Source: a virus
IMG/VR virus record: IMGVR_UViG_3300036766_000464
Coordinates: 1 to 47,097 of that record
DNA length: 47,097 nt
Reading direction: 5' to 3' (one strand)
In this document: positions 32,662 through 39,380 of the stretch, piece after piece
Layout: each line of letters opens with the position of its first letter
Position numbering within the stretch: position 1 is the first letter of the stretch
Notes under the pieces: generated by a model
Told to the model about the DNA's origin: nothing
Database searches by the model: none
What the model saw: only the letters and a program-made list of their open reading frames with translations
Translations under genes and position numbers: made by a program

Positions 32662-32918
32662 CAATGCGTCTCCTGGTCGGGTAGCGAGAAGTACGAGAAT
32701 ACGGCGATGTGAAATGAAATTTTTTCCAGAATGAACCGCTGCAGGACGAGATCGCCTTCGTCCGGAATTTTAAAAATTTGCGCCGACAGCGGGAGGGGTC
32801 TTATTTGAGATGAGGCCGATCGAGCCGGGGGCCTACCCCCCCCCGTCTCGCCCTGGTCGGGGATCTCGCTGGAAGGTCTAAGGTCGGTGGGGAGAGAGGT
32901 ATTTGACATAATACTCAT
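32661..32918 (-). CDS. 85-residue protein, tentative, between terminase-region genes
   Basis: The start ATG at 32918 overlaps the previous stop (ATGA) and the stop overlaps the next ATG (TGATG). The product starts MSIMSNTSLPTDL; the first half is Pro/Ser/Gly-rich and looks disordered, the second half (FKIPDEGDLVLQRFILEKIS) looks folded. No Shine-Dalgarno is seen, so it would rely on coupling. The C-terminal part is more convincing than the N-terminal part. Confidence 0.45.
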   Translation of the reverse strand: MSIMSNTSLPTDLRPSSEIPDQGETGGGRPPARSASSQIRPLPLSAQIFKIPDEGDLVLQRFILEKISFHIAVFSYFSLPDQETH

Positions 32919-33493
32919 AACCGGACGTTGCAAGTGTTGAATTGATTGAGGTTTTTCTCTCTTGTCTCTTTCCCATCCTCTAAAACACTATAGGTTGTGT
33001 CTATGGGAGCGTCCTGGGGCGCCGGCTGAGAGTCGGGTAGGAAGATGTTGAGATTGGTCACAACGAAGGTACGCGAGGGGGGCGCTGCCTCCGTGCGGAC
33101 GGGCCAGCGGCGGTCGGCGTACATCTTCACCGCGCCCAGGGCGTCCGAACCCTTGACGGTCCGCATCTTTAGGCCCTTGCCGATGAAATGGTCGATCAGT
33201 TTCCCGGCGTTCTCGTCCCGGACGGGAGACATGAGGCCGGATTTCAGATCCTCGGCGGGTAGCAGGGCTTTCATATCGTTCCGCACACGCTGGACGGTGT
33301 TCGGGCTGATGTTCAAGGCGGCGGCTATCTTCCGGATCGAAGATCCCTGTTGAACCATTGCCCTGATGGTATTCTCGACGGCTTGCCTGATCGGGTTGAC
33401 CTTCCGAGGGCCTTTCATTGACCGGTGTACCTTTTCGGTGACACTCCCTGCCGGTGTGCCAATATGGCGTTCTTGTGTGCCATTTTGTCCCAT
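32915..33493 (-). CDS. HTH protein, probable terminase small subunit or late regulator
   Basis: The product is 192 residues. A helix-turn-helix lies at about residues 50-75 (GSSIRKIAAALNISPNTVQR). The rest includes a helical section and a Pro-rich beta tail. The place upstream of the large terminase suits a small terminase that recognises packaging DNA; a transcription role is also possible, as it is the first gene of the late unit. The ATG at 33493 has no Shine-Dalgarno but lies 2 bases after the predicted transcription start, so a leaderless transcript would fit; this favours it over a TTG six codons upstream. Confidence 0.6.
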   Translation of the reverse strand: MGQNGTQERHIGTPAGSVTEKVHRSMKGPRKVNPIRQAVENTIRAMVQQGSSIRKIAAALNISPNTVQRVRNDMKALLPAEDLKSGLMSPVRDENAGKLIDHFIGKGLKMRTVKGSDALGAVKMYADRRWPVRTEAAPPSRTFVVTNLNIFLPDSQPAPQDAPIDTTYSVLEDGKETREKNLNQFNTCNVRL

Positions 33494-33501
33494 GTTTTGA
33501 T

Positions 33502-33530
33502 GGTGTACCAAATTAGTTATACCCTGTCAA
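33502..33530 (-). promoter_or_regulatory. Late-unit promoter, TTGACA-17-TACACC
   Basis: On the minus strand TTGACA (33530-33525) is followed after 17 bases by TACACC (33507-33502). The -35 is perfect, the -10 weak. It is preceded by CGC, giving CGCTTGACA as at the 43.3-kb promoters. The predicted start at 33495 is two bases before the ATG at 33493. A weak -10 could mean it needs activation late in infection. Confidence 0.5.
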
Positions 33531-33542
33531 GCGATATTTTAG

Positions 33543-33620
33543 CCTGTGGATTTCCTGTGGAAACATATTTATTTTCATTCCTATCACCTTGGAAGTGATG
33601 GATATATTTTTATCCACAGG
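33543..33620. promoter_or_regulatory. DnaA-box-like cluster and palindrome in the divergent region
   Basis: The 206-bp region between the divergent units holds two direct CCTGTGGA copies (33543, 33554) and an inverted one (33613-33620) that is part of TTATCCACA (33610-33618), a consensus DnaA box. An imperfect palindrome at 33583-33599 (ATCACCTTGGAAGTGAT) lies between. These could bind DnaA or a regulator. It is a possible second origin-like site or a control site. Confidence 0.45.
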
Positions 33621-33634
33621 TTTATCCCCGTTTT

Positions 33635-33663
33635 TTGGCACGATTCTCTTACCTTAATAGGGT
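33635..33663 (+). promoter_or_regulatory. Possible rightward promoter, TTGGCA-17-TAGGGT
   Basis: TTGGCA at 33635-33640 is spaced 17 bases from TAGGGT at 33658-33663. The predicted start near 33670 would give a 30-base leader containing a purine-rich ribosome site before the ATG at 33700. Both boxes are imperfect. Confidence 0.35.
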
Positions 33664-33699
33664 ATAGGGTGCATATTTCCGAGGAAGGGAGAAGAGGGC

Positions 33700-33930
33700 A
33701 TGCCGACGATCACCGAAGAGCAGCGAGAGAAGAGTAGAGAGTACAAGGAACGCCATCCGGCTTCTATTTGTGCCTGTGGGCATACGGGAGACGGGGTAGG
33801 TTCGATGCATAGCGACAGCGGGCTACTCTCACCCGGACATGGGGCCTGTATCGCGCAGGGGTGCGCTTGCTTGCGATTCCGCTGGGACCGGTTCCGGGTG
33901 CCGTACATGCAAGCGGCGGGGGTGAAGTGA
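33700..33930 (+). CDS. Small Cys/His protein, unknown, first gene of rightward unit
   Basis: The product is 76 residues with a putative zinc site: CACGHTGDG ... MHSDSG ... GHGACIAQGCACLRFRW. This pattern (CxCGHxGDG...GHGxCxxxGCxC..F.W) is shared by many phage and prophage small proteins of unknown function. GGAGAAGAGG precedes the ATG. TGATG coupling to the next gene. Confidence 0.65.
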   Translation: MPTITEEQREKSREYKERHPASICACGHTGDGVGSMHSDSGLLSPGHGACIAQGCACLRFRWDRFRVPYMQAAGVK

Positions 33931-34184
33931 TGACTGATTTCCGGGTTTCTCCGAACGCTGACCGTTCGCAGGACGTTGAGACGTTCTACGCTGATTCTGT
34001 TTTGCGCCGGGCGTCGAGGATGCCGCGCTTGCCCGTGCATTGCCTCTACTGTGGCCGTCTGACGAGTTCTTGGACCGCCTGTGACGCCTGTAGCGGGGTG
34101 TATTGCCGAGACTGTGCGGACAAGCCGGACGCGCAGGGATTCGATTGCCCTGATACGGGGTGCAATCTCCATCCTATGGAGTAG
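33930..34184 (+). CDS. Zinc-finger-like small protein
   Basis: The product is 84 residues starting MTDFRVSPNADRSQD at the TGATG. The second half has CLYCGRLTSSWTACDACSGV then YCRDCADKPDAQGFDCPDTGC, four Cys pairs in a ring- or ribbon-like order. The first part is helical. Function unknown; could bind DNA or protein. Confidence 0.62.
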   Translation: MTDFRVSPNADRSQDVETFYADSVLRRASRMPRLPVHCLYCGRLTSSWTACDACSGVYCRDCADKPDAQGFDCPDTGCNLHPME

Positions 34185-34234
34185 CCGCAAACCACCGGGG
34201 CGCGCCGCTGACACGCGCAGGAAGGGGAACTTTG

Positions 34235-34642
34235 ATGAGAGTCCATTACGTGCTGAATCACAGTGGGACGCCGCAAAGCAAGTTGGCAGACGTGGAGATT
34301 TATTTCGAAGAGGGTCTTCTCGCGGGGATGAAGTTGGTCGGCTGCTCCATCTGGAAATCGAAGAAAGGCGAGGCTCCGACCGTGCTGGTGCCGTCCCGCT
34401 CGTATGCCACAGCGGGAGGTATCCGGTATTACGAACTATTGAGGGGGGCCACGCATGACGGCGTGGATTCCGAGGGAGTCAACAGGGTAGCCACCAGGCG
34501 ATTCAAGGATTACATCCGGGACGAATACAAGAAGATCGCCACGCTGCCGGTCGATGAACCGGCCCCGGGTTTTGTAGAGAAGCATATGCGCACCAAGAAG
34601 GGCGCGCCGACACTCGCCGAGAAGGAAGCCGCGCAGGGATAG
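34235..34642 (+). CDS. Conserved-looking protein of unknown function
   Basis: The product is 135 residues, starting MRVHYVLNHSGTPQSKLADV after GGAAGGGGAA. It has a beta-rich first half (VEIYFEEGLLAGMKLVGCSI ... VLVPSRSYATAGGIRYYELL), a helix (RFKDYIRDEYKKIA) and a basic Pro tail. The start chosen is in frame with a longer one that lacks a ribosome site. I do not recognise its family. Confidence 0.65.
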   Translation: MRVHYVLNHSGTPQSKLADVEIYFEEGLLAGMKLVGCSIWKSKKGEAPTVLVPSRSYATAGGIRYYELLRGATHDGVDSEGVNRVATRRFKDYIRDEYKKIATLPVDEPAPGFVEKHMRTKKGAPTLAEKEAAQG

Positions 34643-34736
34643 GCGCAGCCTACGGCGAAACGGGGCGCGCTGGTGCGTGCTCCGTCCACCGGCCACCGCG
34701 CCCGGTGCTGATGAGCCAGCGGGAGAGGAGATGGTG

Positions 34737-35018
34737 ATGACCGTTCGATTCGACGTGAGCAAGAAGGACTTGAAGATCATCGAGAGGATAGCCGTCCGAG
34801 CCGTCAGGATAGCGGACGGTGCGGGCTACCAATACATGGAGAGGGACGTGCAGATGGACCTTGCGGCTTGCCATTGTAATGGCTGCCCATTGCAGTTGAC
34901 CGAGTTGCTGGATGCCGACGATTTCAACTTCAGCCATGACATTTTCGGGATTCGGCGACACCTTAACCGTACGACCGGGAAATTGGATGATCGTTTTTTG
35001 CCAAGGTTTGCTCGATGA
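34737..35018 (+). CDS. Small protein of unknown function
   Basis: The product is 93 residues starting MTVRFDVSKKDLKIIERIAV, preceded by GGAGAGGAG at good spacing; an ATG six bases upstream is closer to it and less likely. It contains CHCNGCPLQLTELLDADDFN and FSHDIFGIRRHLNRTTGKL, a motif pair I recognise from other phages with no assigned function. ATGA overlap with the next gene. Confidence 0.65.
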   Translation: MTVRFDVSKKDLKIIERIAVRAVRIADGAGYQYMERDVQMDLAACHCNGCPLQLTELLDADDFNFSHDIFGIRRHLNRTTGKLDDRFLPRFAR

Positions 35019-35221
35019 TTTGGGTGCGCTGGATCCTTCGGGCTACGCTGGTGATGCTGTTCTGGTCGTGCGTAGTGGTTTGGTTCTGTGTTTCTTCCGG
35101 GTGTACGCCGCTTCGCGGTTCGCCTTCGGTGGGGTGCCATCCCGGACAGCACCGATGCCAGACGGACGCCGAGTGTGAGGACGAGGAAGCCTATTTTCTG
35201 GACGCTGAGGAAGGGAGGTAA
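35015..35221 (+). CDS. Small membrane or lipoprotein-like protein
   Basis: The product is 68 residues. The first 27 residues (RWILRATLVMLFWSCVVVWF) are a membrane or signal segment followed by VSSGC, an imperfect lipobox. The rest is Cys-rich (GCHPGQHRCQTDAECEDEE) and acidic. It could be anchored to the outer or inner membrane facing outwards. ATGA coupling to the gene before; 2 bases separate it from RadC. Confidence 0.5.
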   Translation: MIWVRWILRATLVMLFWSCVVVWFCVSSGCTPLRGSPSVGCHPGQHRCQTDAECEDEEAYFLDAEEGR

Positions 35222-35223
35222 TT

Positions 35224-35655
35224 ATGAGCCGGATACGCTGGCAGATGGTACGCGAGGATGGGCCGGAGGCGTTTCCGTTCAAGGACGCCGGGGATGTAGC
35301 GACCTACCTAATCCGACAGGGGTACGCCGATCGGGACCGGGAAGCATTCATCGTGCTGCTGCTGGACGTGAAGCATCGGGTGATCGCCGAGGAAGTTGTG
35401 ACCATCGGGATCCTTGACGGCGCGCTGATTCACCCGAGGGAGGTATTCAAGGCAGCCATAGCGGGATCCGCTGCCGGGATCATCATCGCGCACAATCACC
35501 CGAGCGGGGATCCGAAGCCAAGCGGCCAGGACGCCGAGGTAACGGAGCGGCTACGCAAGGCTGGCGAGGTCCTGGGGATTCCCGTGGTGGATCATGTGAT
35601 CGTGGGATCGACGGGTGCGCATTTCTCATTTCGAGAACAAAGAGACTGGACATGA
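35224..35655 (+). CDS. radC-like: RadC-like JAB domain protein
   Basis: The product is 143 residues and is almost only the RadC/JAB (MPN+) domain. The metal motif HNHPSGDPKPSGQD is at residues 90-103, with an upstream acidic site near EEVV and the helix ALIHPREVFKAAI. It lacks the N-terminal HhH domain of bacterial RadC. Phage and plasmid forms are often called anti-restriction or DNA repair proteins, but biochemical role is uncertain. ATGA overlap with the next gene. Confidence 0.85.
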   Translation: MSRIRWQMVREDGPEAFPFKDAGDVATYLIRQGYADRDREAFIVLLLDVKHRVIAEEVVTIGILDGALIHPREVFKAAIAGSAAGIIIAHNHPSGDPKPSGQDAEVTERLRKAGEVLGIPVVDHVIVGSTGAHFSFREQRDWT

Positions 35656-35978
35656 AACACACGCCGGGACCGTGGACGCTTGGGAACGTCGGTGGATATG
35701 GCGAGGGAGGGGTTTTCTCGCCACAATTTGAGGACGGGAAAAAACCGTTGGCAACGGTGCGCTTCCCCGCAAAGTATAAGCGCGGAACACTCTCCGAAGA
35801 AGCATTCAAGGAAACCGACGCCAACGCCCGCCTGATCGCCGCCGCGCCGGAACTGTTGGAGGCGCTGAAATTAGTTCGCCATCGCCTGTGGACTCGCAGA
35901 ACCAAGTTTACAGACGACGACCACGCAGCGATGAACGCCGCGAGTTCCACAATCGCCAAGGCCGAGGGGAGGGATTAG
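35652..35978 (+). CDS. HTPGPW-family phage protein, unknown function
   Basis: The product is 108 residues. It opens KHTPGPWTLGNVGG and has DANARLIAAAPELLEALKLV near residues 57-76, the hallmark of a widespread phage family of unknown function that is nearly always in early or accessory regions. The C-terminal helix (HAAMNAASSTIAKAEGRD) fits too. Coupled by ATGA to the RadC-like gene. Confidence 0.8.
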   Translation: MKHTPGPWTLGNVGGYGEGGVFSPQFEDGKKPLATVRFPAKYKRGTLSEEAFKETDANARLIAAAPELLEALKLVRHRLWTRRTKFTDDDHAAMNAASSTIAKAEGRD

Positions 35979-35981
35979 CCC

Positions 35982-36215
35982 ATGAATCAAGAACGGGAGA
36001 TCCCGAAGTTTCAGGGGATCGCCGATTCGAAGTGTCGGTGCACTCCGGACCGGCTGTGTCGACGGTGCGACCCGGAAGCGCCGGGGGCGTTCGCCAGATT
36101 CTTCGACCCCAGAATCGCGGGAGTATATTTCCGGGGGAAGTTCCGGGAGCCGTGGAACGCCGCCGTAGCGAAGAATAACACCGAAGTCAAAAACGAGAGG
36201 AGGGGTGATCGATGA
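35982..36215 (+). CDS. Small Cys-containing basic protein
   Basis: The product is 77 residues with KCRCTPDRLCRRCDP near residue 18, possibly a zinc site, and a basic/aromatic C-terminus. No family is recognised. It overlaps the next gene by ATGA. Likely DNA- or RNA-associated by charge, but this is weak evidence. Confidence 0.55.
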   Translation: MNQEREIPKFQGIADSKCRCTPDRLCRRCDPEAPGAFARFFDPRIAGVYFRGKFREPWNAAVAKNNTEVKNERRGDR

Positions 36216-36412
36216 TGGGGAACAAGGAGCGTCCACACGTAGTCGGCGTATCTCTGAACGACGAGGAAATGGCCAAGCTCCGAGGCAGGGCAAATTTCGA
36301 GGGAATGACAATGGCGGGATACATCCGGCATTTGCTTCGTCATGGCCGATTGCCGTTGTCGACGCCCCCGGAGAATCTGGTTAAAGATTCCCCGAGGGCC
36401 GAATCGAGTTAG
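36212..36412 (+). CDS. Ribbon-helix-helix DNA-binding protein
   Basis: The product is 66 residues. The pattern VVGVSLNDEEMAKLRGRANF then GMTMAGYIRHLLRHG is that of a MobC/CopG-like ribbon-helix-helix protein: a beta strand (VVGVSLN) and two helices. It ends in an overlapping convergent stop with the gene on the other strand (TTAG). It may regulate transcription or act at the origin 0.8 kb away; this is inference. Confidence 0.62.
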   Translation: MMGNKERPHVVGVSLNDEEMAKLRGRANFEGMTMAGYIRHLLRHGRLPLSTPPENLVKDSPRAESS

Positions 36413-36615
36413 CCAAGAACGTGGTCGGGGCCCTTTGGGGCCCCTTCCTTTTTCGTCGCTTCGCGGTTCGCCGCTTCGCGGTTCGCCTCGCTGATTCGCT
36501 TGGCGATTCGCATGACCAACGCCATCTCGTCCGAGTGTTTCCTTTCCTTGAGCCCGTACCCCAGGGCGAAGCCCAGGAGCGCACCGGCCATCGTCGCCAG
36601 CACCATGCACAGCAT
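36409..36615 (-). CDS. Small single-span membrane protein, last gene of the replication unit
   Basis: The product is 68 residues starting MLCMVLATMAGALLGFALGY, one membrane segment and a basic tail with the repeat NREAANREATK, encoded by GC-rich repeats. GAAGAGACG precedes the ATG. The stop overlaps the stop of the rightward unit. Function unknown. Confidence 0.5.
   Translation of the reverse strand: MLCMVLATMAGALLGFALGYGLKERKHSDEMALVMRIAKRISEANREAANREATKKEGAPKGPDHVLG
36427..36453 (+). terminator. Intrinsic terminator of the 33.7-36.4 kb unit
   Basis: GGGGCCC (36427-36433) pairs with GGGCCCC (36438-36444) over a TTTG loop, followed by TTCCTTTTT. The stem is 7 bp of pure GC with a T-rich tail, a typical rho-independent terminator for rightward transcription, 15 bp after the last stop. 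It lies inside the tail of the opposite-strand gene. Confidence 0.75.
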
Positions 36616-36644
36616 CAACGTCTCTTCACTGATTGGCGGTAGAT

Positions 36645-37010
36645 TCAAGAACGTCTCCCTTCCTGTTCGATTTGGATTCTCACCGCGTATTGTTTCGGCG
36701 GGCCTTTCTCCTGCGCGTAATTCCACGTGAGTCGCTTCGAGCCGTCGTCTATTCCGAGGGCGTCGGCGATACCGTCTCGAATTGCCTTGAAGCTCCGGGC
36801 CAGGTTGTCGGAATCGAGCGGTCGGGGTGCGATCCGGGTGAGGGTGATCACATAGCCGACGCCAGGGGAGTCATCTCGCCAGTCTTTCTGGTGTTGCCCG
36901 ACCATGACCCGGGTGATCTGCCGCTGGGTTTGAACACGCTTCGCCTTGACGTGCCAATTTTCGCGGAGGTTCGCTTCGGACTCCGTTCGGATGGCCAGGA
37001 GGATCCTCAT
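36645..37010 (-). CDS. RusA-like Holliday junction resolvase
   Basis: The product is 121 residues starting MRILLAIRTES; the ATG overlaps the previous stop (ATGA). The motif ITLTRIAPRPLDSDNLARSF followed by KAIRDGIADALGIDDGS is that of RusA-like endonucleases (the D of DxDN and later DD are the metal residues). RusA cuts four-way junctions; in phages it resolves replication or recombination intermediates before packaging. The length suits the family. Placed with the replication genes. Confidence 0.72.
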   Translation of the reverse strand: MRILLAIRTESEANLRENWHVKAKRVQTQRQITRVMVGQHQKDWRDDSPGVGYVITLTRIAPRPLDSDNLARSFKAIRDGIADALGIDDGSKRLTWNYAQEKGPPKQYAVRIQIEQEGRRS

Positions 37011-37213
37011 CGCTCGACCGCCTTTCTCAACCTGGCGAGGGCCAGTCCTTCGGATCGCACTCCTCGGCTGGTGTAGCCGTCGAGGTAGGCGAGGACTTCG
37101 GCGCGGAGATGTTTGAGCCGATCGGTGTTTCCCTCGGCGATCAGAAGACACACCGGACAGACACCGTTGATTGGTTTATCGACGTGTCCACGCGAGCAGG
37201 TTCGTGGGGTCAT
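37007..37213 (-). CDS. Small zinc-knuckle protein beside the origin
   Basis: The product is 68 residues starting MTPRTCSRGHVDKPINGVCP, giving C-x3-H...C-P-V-C, a likely zinc site, then a helical part (EGNTDRLKHLRAEVLAYLDG). GGGAGG precedes the ATG. It is the first gene after the origin-like region, so it could be an accessory or initiator protein; evidence is only its place. Confidence 0.55.
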   Translation of the reverse strand: MTPRTCSRGHVDKPINGVCPVCLLIAEGNTDRLKHLRAEVLAYLDGYTSRGVRSEGLALARLRKAVER

Positions 37214-37235
37214 GGTTTTAGCCTCCCGGGGCAGG

Positions 37236-37547
37236 CGTGACATGACAGCCCCCTAAAGGGGGGGCTGTCACGTTTGTCACGCTGCTGTCCAAATTTAATT
37301 TGTCACGCTTGTCACGCTTTGTCACGCTTGTCACGCTTGGCACACAAGGCGCTGTTTTCATTACCGTTTCCACCATAATTTCCCTCTCTATTCTTTTGTC
37401 ACGCTTTGTCACGCCCCGTCACATTGAAAAGTTATCCACATGTGGATAGATTGACGATTATGGATAAGGATTTTACTATTAAGCCATAAGTTATTGTGTT
37501 GTTGGGGTTTAGATGCGTGACAAGATTTTCTTGTCACGCTTGTCACG
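37236..37547. other. Putative replication origin: iterons plus DnaA boxes
   Basis: The 410-bp gap (37214-37623) holds at least ten GTCACG cores: forward at 37267, 37276, 37302, 37311, 37321, 37330, 37398, 37408, 37533 and 37542, with a degenerate one at 37418 and inverted ones at 37236 and 37516. Neighbours within clusters are 9 or 10 bp apart, as GTCACGCTT/GTCACGCTTT units. A consensus DnaA box TTATCCACA (37432-37440) directly abuts TGTGGATAG (37441-37449) in inverted order, followed by an AT-rich stretch to 37500. Iterons, DnaA boxes and an AT-rich segment next to a RepA-like gene are classic parts of a plasmid-type origin. Confidence 0.75.
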
Positions 37548-37623
37548 CTTTGTAAGTATCTGGATTTATTGTGTTCTATTTCTCTATTCCTATTAGTTGG
37601 CATCGACGATGATGGATATAGAT

Positions 37624-38796
37624 TCATGGTTTTTCGCCATTCAGGAGATGGGAAAACATTGCCTGTTCGATTGCGTCGTCCTGGATTTCTACGGCCTTGA
37701 CGTGGATGGTGTTTCCCTTGATCTTGATGTATTTGATTTTCTCAAGGTCGTTTTTTGCGCGTCCAAATGCCTGTCTTTTGGCGGCGGCGTTTCCTCCGTA
37801 TTCCGAGAAAAATTCCTCTCGCCATACCTCTTCCGGGATTTGCGTTGTGCCTAATTTATGGCAGAGGGTAGAGAGGATCACCGCTCCCACCTTGGCCGGC
37901 TTTGTCATCTGCTCCATGGTGGGGTCGTAGCCGATATCGTACTTCAGGACGCACGAATTATCCCGGGGGCCATTACCATAGGAGACCTTGACGAGTTCAT
38001 ATTTTACCGGCATATGCGGTTCGGTGTCCTTGGTTTTTTCCCACCGTATAACATCTCCGGTCAGCAGGATCTCGAGGTCCATGGCGCCCTTGAGCGCGCT
38101 GGATCCCCTGGCGCGGTTCTTGGATTGTTCCGCGTGGCCGGTGTGATGGATGATGATCACCGCGCAGTTGTATTGCGTCTGCAGCCGGTCGCACATATCG
38201 ACGAAAGCCATGGTGTCTTTCGCGCTGTTTTCGTCGCAATCCCCCGGCAGGGCCCGGGCCATGGTGTCGATGACGATCAGGACGGGTAATTCGCTCATCG
38301 CGGCCAGCTTATTGATTTCGCACAGCATTTCATTGATGGTGTCGGGATCGAATTGAACACGGCGGTTTGACATGAGGAATCGGCCGTTGGGGATGGCTCC
38401 GTGCTTTGATTTCCAGGCTGCAACGCGCCGTGGGACCGCGTGCCGGCCTTCCCCGCAAAGATATATGACCGGCCCTTCCTTCACCGTTTTCCCCAGCCAG
38501 GGCACTCCTGCAGCGCAACGGAGGGCGATATCGAGGATGAAGAAGCTCTTCCCGGATCCCGAGGCGCCGAACACCATGCCGGTGCAAGGGGTTTCAATGG
38601 CGTCTTCGACCAGGAACGTCGGCTCGATGAGCTTGAGCTCGTTGACGTCCACCAGCATCGGTTCTGTCGGTTTTGGGGGCGCCTTCTTGGGCTGGGCCCA
38701 TACCGGGGGCGGCACCTCGAGCACTTCCTCGAGCCTGGGGTCGTCGTCCGGGGGTGGCGGGGGTGGCGCGCCGGTGGTGTTGAAATCGATGGTCAC
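37624..38796 (-). CDS. repA-like: RepA-like AAA_25 ATPase / replicative helicase
   Basis: The product is 390 residues, starting at a GTG overlapping the upstream HNH stop (GTGA); an ATG 72 bases upstream would overlap the HNH gene heavily. Residues 10-45 are Pro-rich. The RecA-like core has Walker A GASGSGKS at 77-84, Walker B LIVID at 173-177, and VIIIHHTGH at 213-221. The C-terminus (VILSTLCHKL ... KNDLEKIKYIKIKGNTIHV) looks like a winged helix. This is the AAA_25 family of plasmid RepA (RSF1010 type) helicases. The origin-like iterons lie directly downstream. Confidence 0.82.
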   Translation of the reverse strand: MTIDFNTTGAPPPPPPDDDPRLEEVLEVPPPVWAQPKKAPPKPTEPMLVDVNELKLIEPTFLVEDAIETPCTGMVFGASGSGKSFFILDIALRCAAGVPWLGKTVKEGPVIYLCGEGRHAVPRRVAAWKSKHGAIPNGRFLMSNRRVQFDPDTINEMLCEINKLAAMSELPVLIVIDTMARALPGDCDENSAKDTMAFVDMCDRLQTQYNCAVIIIHHTGHAEQSKNRARGSSALKGAMDLEILLTGDVIRWEKTKDTEPHMPVKYELVKVSYGNGPRDNSCVLKYDIGYDPTMEQMTKPAKVGAVILSTLCHKLGTTQIPEEVWREEFFSEYGGNAAAKRQAFGRAKNDLEKIKYIKIKGNTIHVKAVEIQDDAIEQAMFSHLLNGEKP

Positions 38797-39380
38797 AGGA
38801 GAAAGCCTTGGGACCGCATATACCGCATCGGATCCTTGTGGCTTTTCCCCAGGTTGCACTTTGGACAAGTGGCTTGCATATTCGCGTCCTCGTTTTTCCC
38901 ACCACGAGCGAGGGGGATGATGTGATCAAGGTGGTAGCCGGTTTTTTTTAGGCTTTTTCTGCAAAGAGCGCAGCGATTTTTCTGAAAAGCGAGAAGGCGA
39001 AGGGCAAGGTCGGGAGACAGTTTCCCCTCTCCGGACATTTTCCTCGCTCTTCGGTTGCTGGAATAGATGGCCTCTCTTTCAGGATGCGCGGCCTTCCATT
39101 TTGCTGTACGTCTTTTCTCTTTTTCCGGGTTGACTTTCTTCCATTTGTTGTTACGAATCTTTGCTTTTTCCGGGTTGTTTTTTCTCCAAAGGTTATAATT
39201 TTCTTTTTTCTTCCCCGGGTTTTCTTTTGCCCACTTAACGGCGAGCGCCTTTATCTTTTCTGGATTTTCTTTCCTGTATTTCTTGCCTCGCTCTTTTTCG
39301 TGTTCCTTGTTTTTCTTTCTCCATCGGGCGCAGTATTCCCTATATTTTGCCTTTCGTTCTTCCTCTGTCATTTTGCCCAT
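38793..39380 (-). CDS. HNH homing-type endonuclease 1
   Basis: The product is 195 residues. The N-terminal two thirds is a Lys-rich repeat region (KKNPEKxK..KWxxxNP). The HNH motif is CALCRKSLKKTGYHLDHIIP then LARGGKNEDANMQATCPKCN with four zinc Cys. It is AT-rich compared with neighbours. It starts just after the nuclease stop and its own stop overlaps the RepA-like GTG. It is a paralogue of the second HNH at 40699-41358 (same ending, RERGFLL/RSQGFLL). Likely a mobile element. Confidence 0.88.
   Translation of the reverse strand: MGKMTEEERKAKYREYCARWRKKNKEHEKERGKKYRKENPEKIKALAVKWAKENPGKKKENYNLWRKNNPEKAKIRNNKWKKVNPEKEKRRTAKWKAAHPEREAIYSSNRRARKMSGEGKLSPDLALRLLAFQKNRCALCRKSLKKTGYHLDHIIPLARGGKNEDANMQATCPKCNLGKSHKDPMRYMRSQGFLL

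Noticed and set aside
37218-37627. Two leftward frames with SVTSVTKRDKRDK-like repeats in the origin region
   Set aside because: The repeats are translations of the GTCACG iterons; no good ribosome sites; codon use not like neighbours. Better read as non-coding origin DNA.
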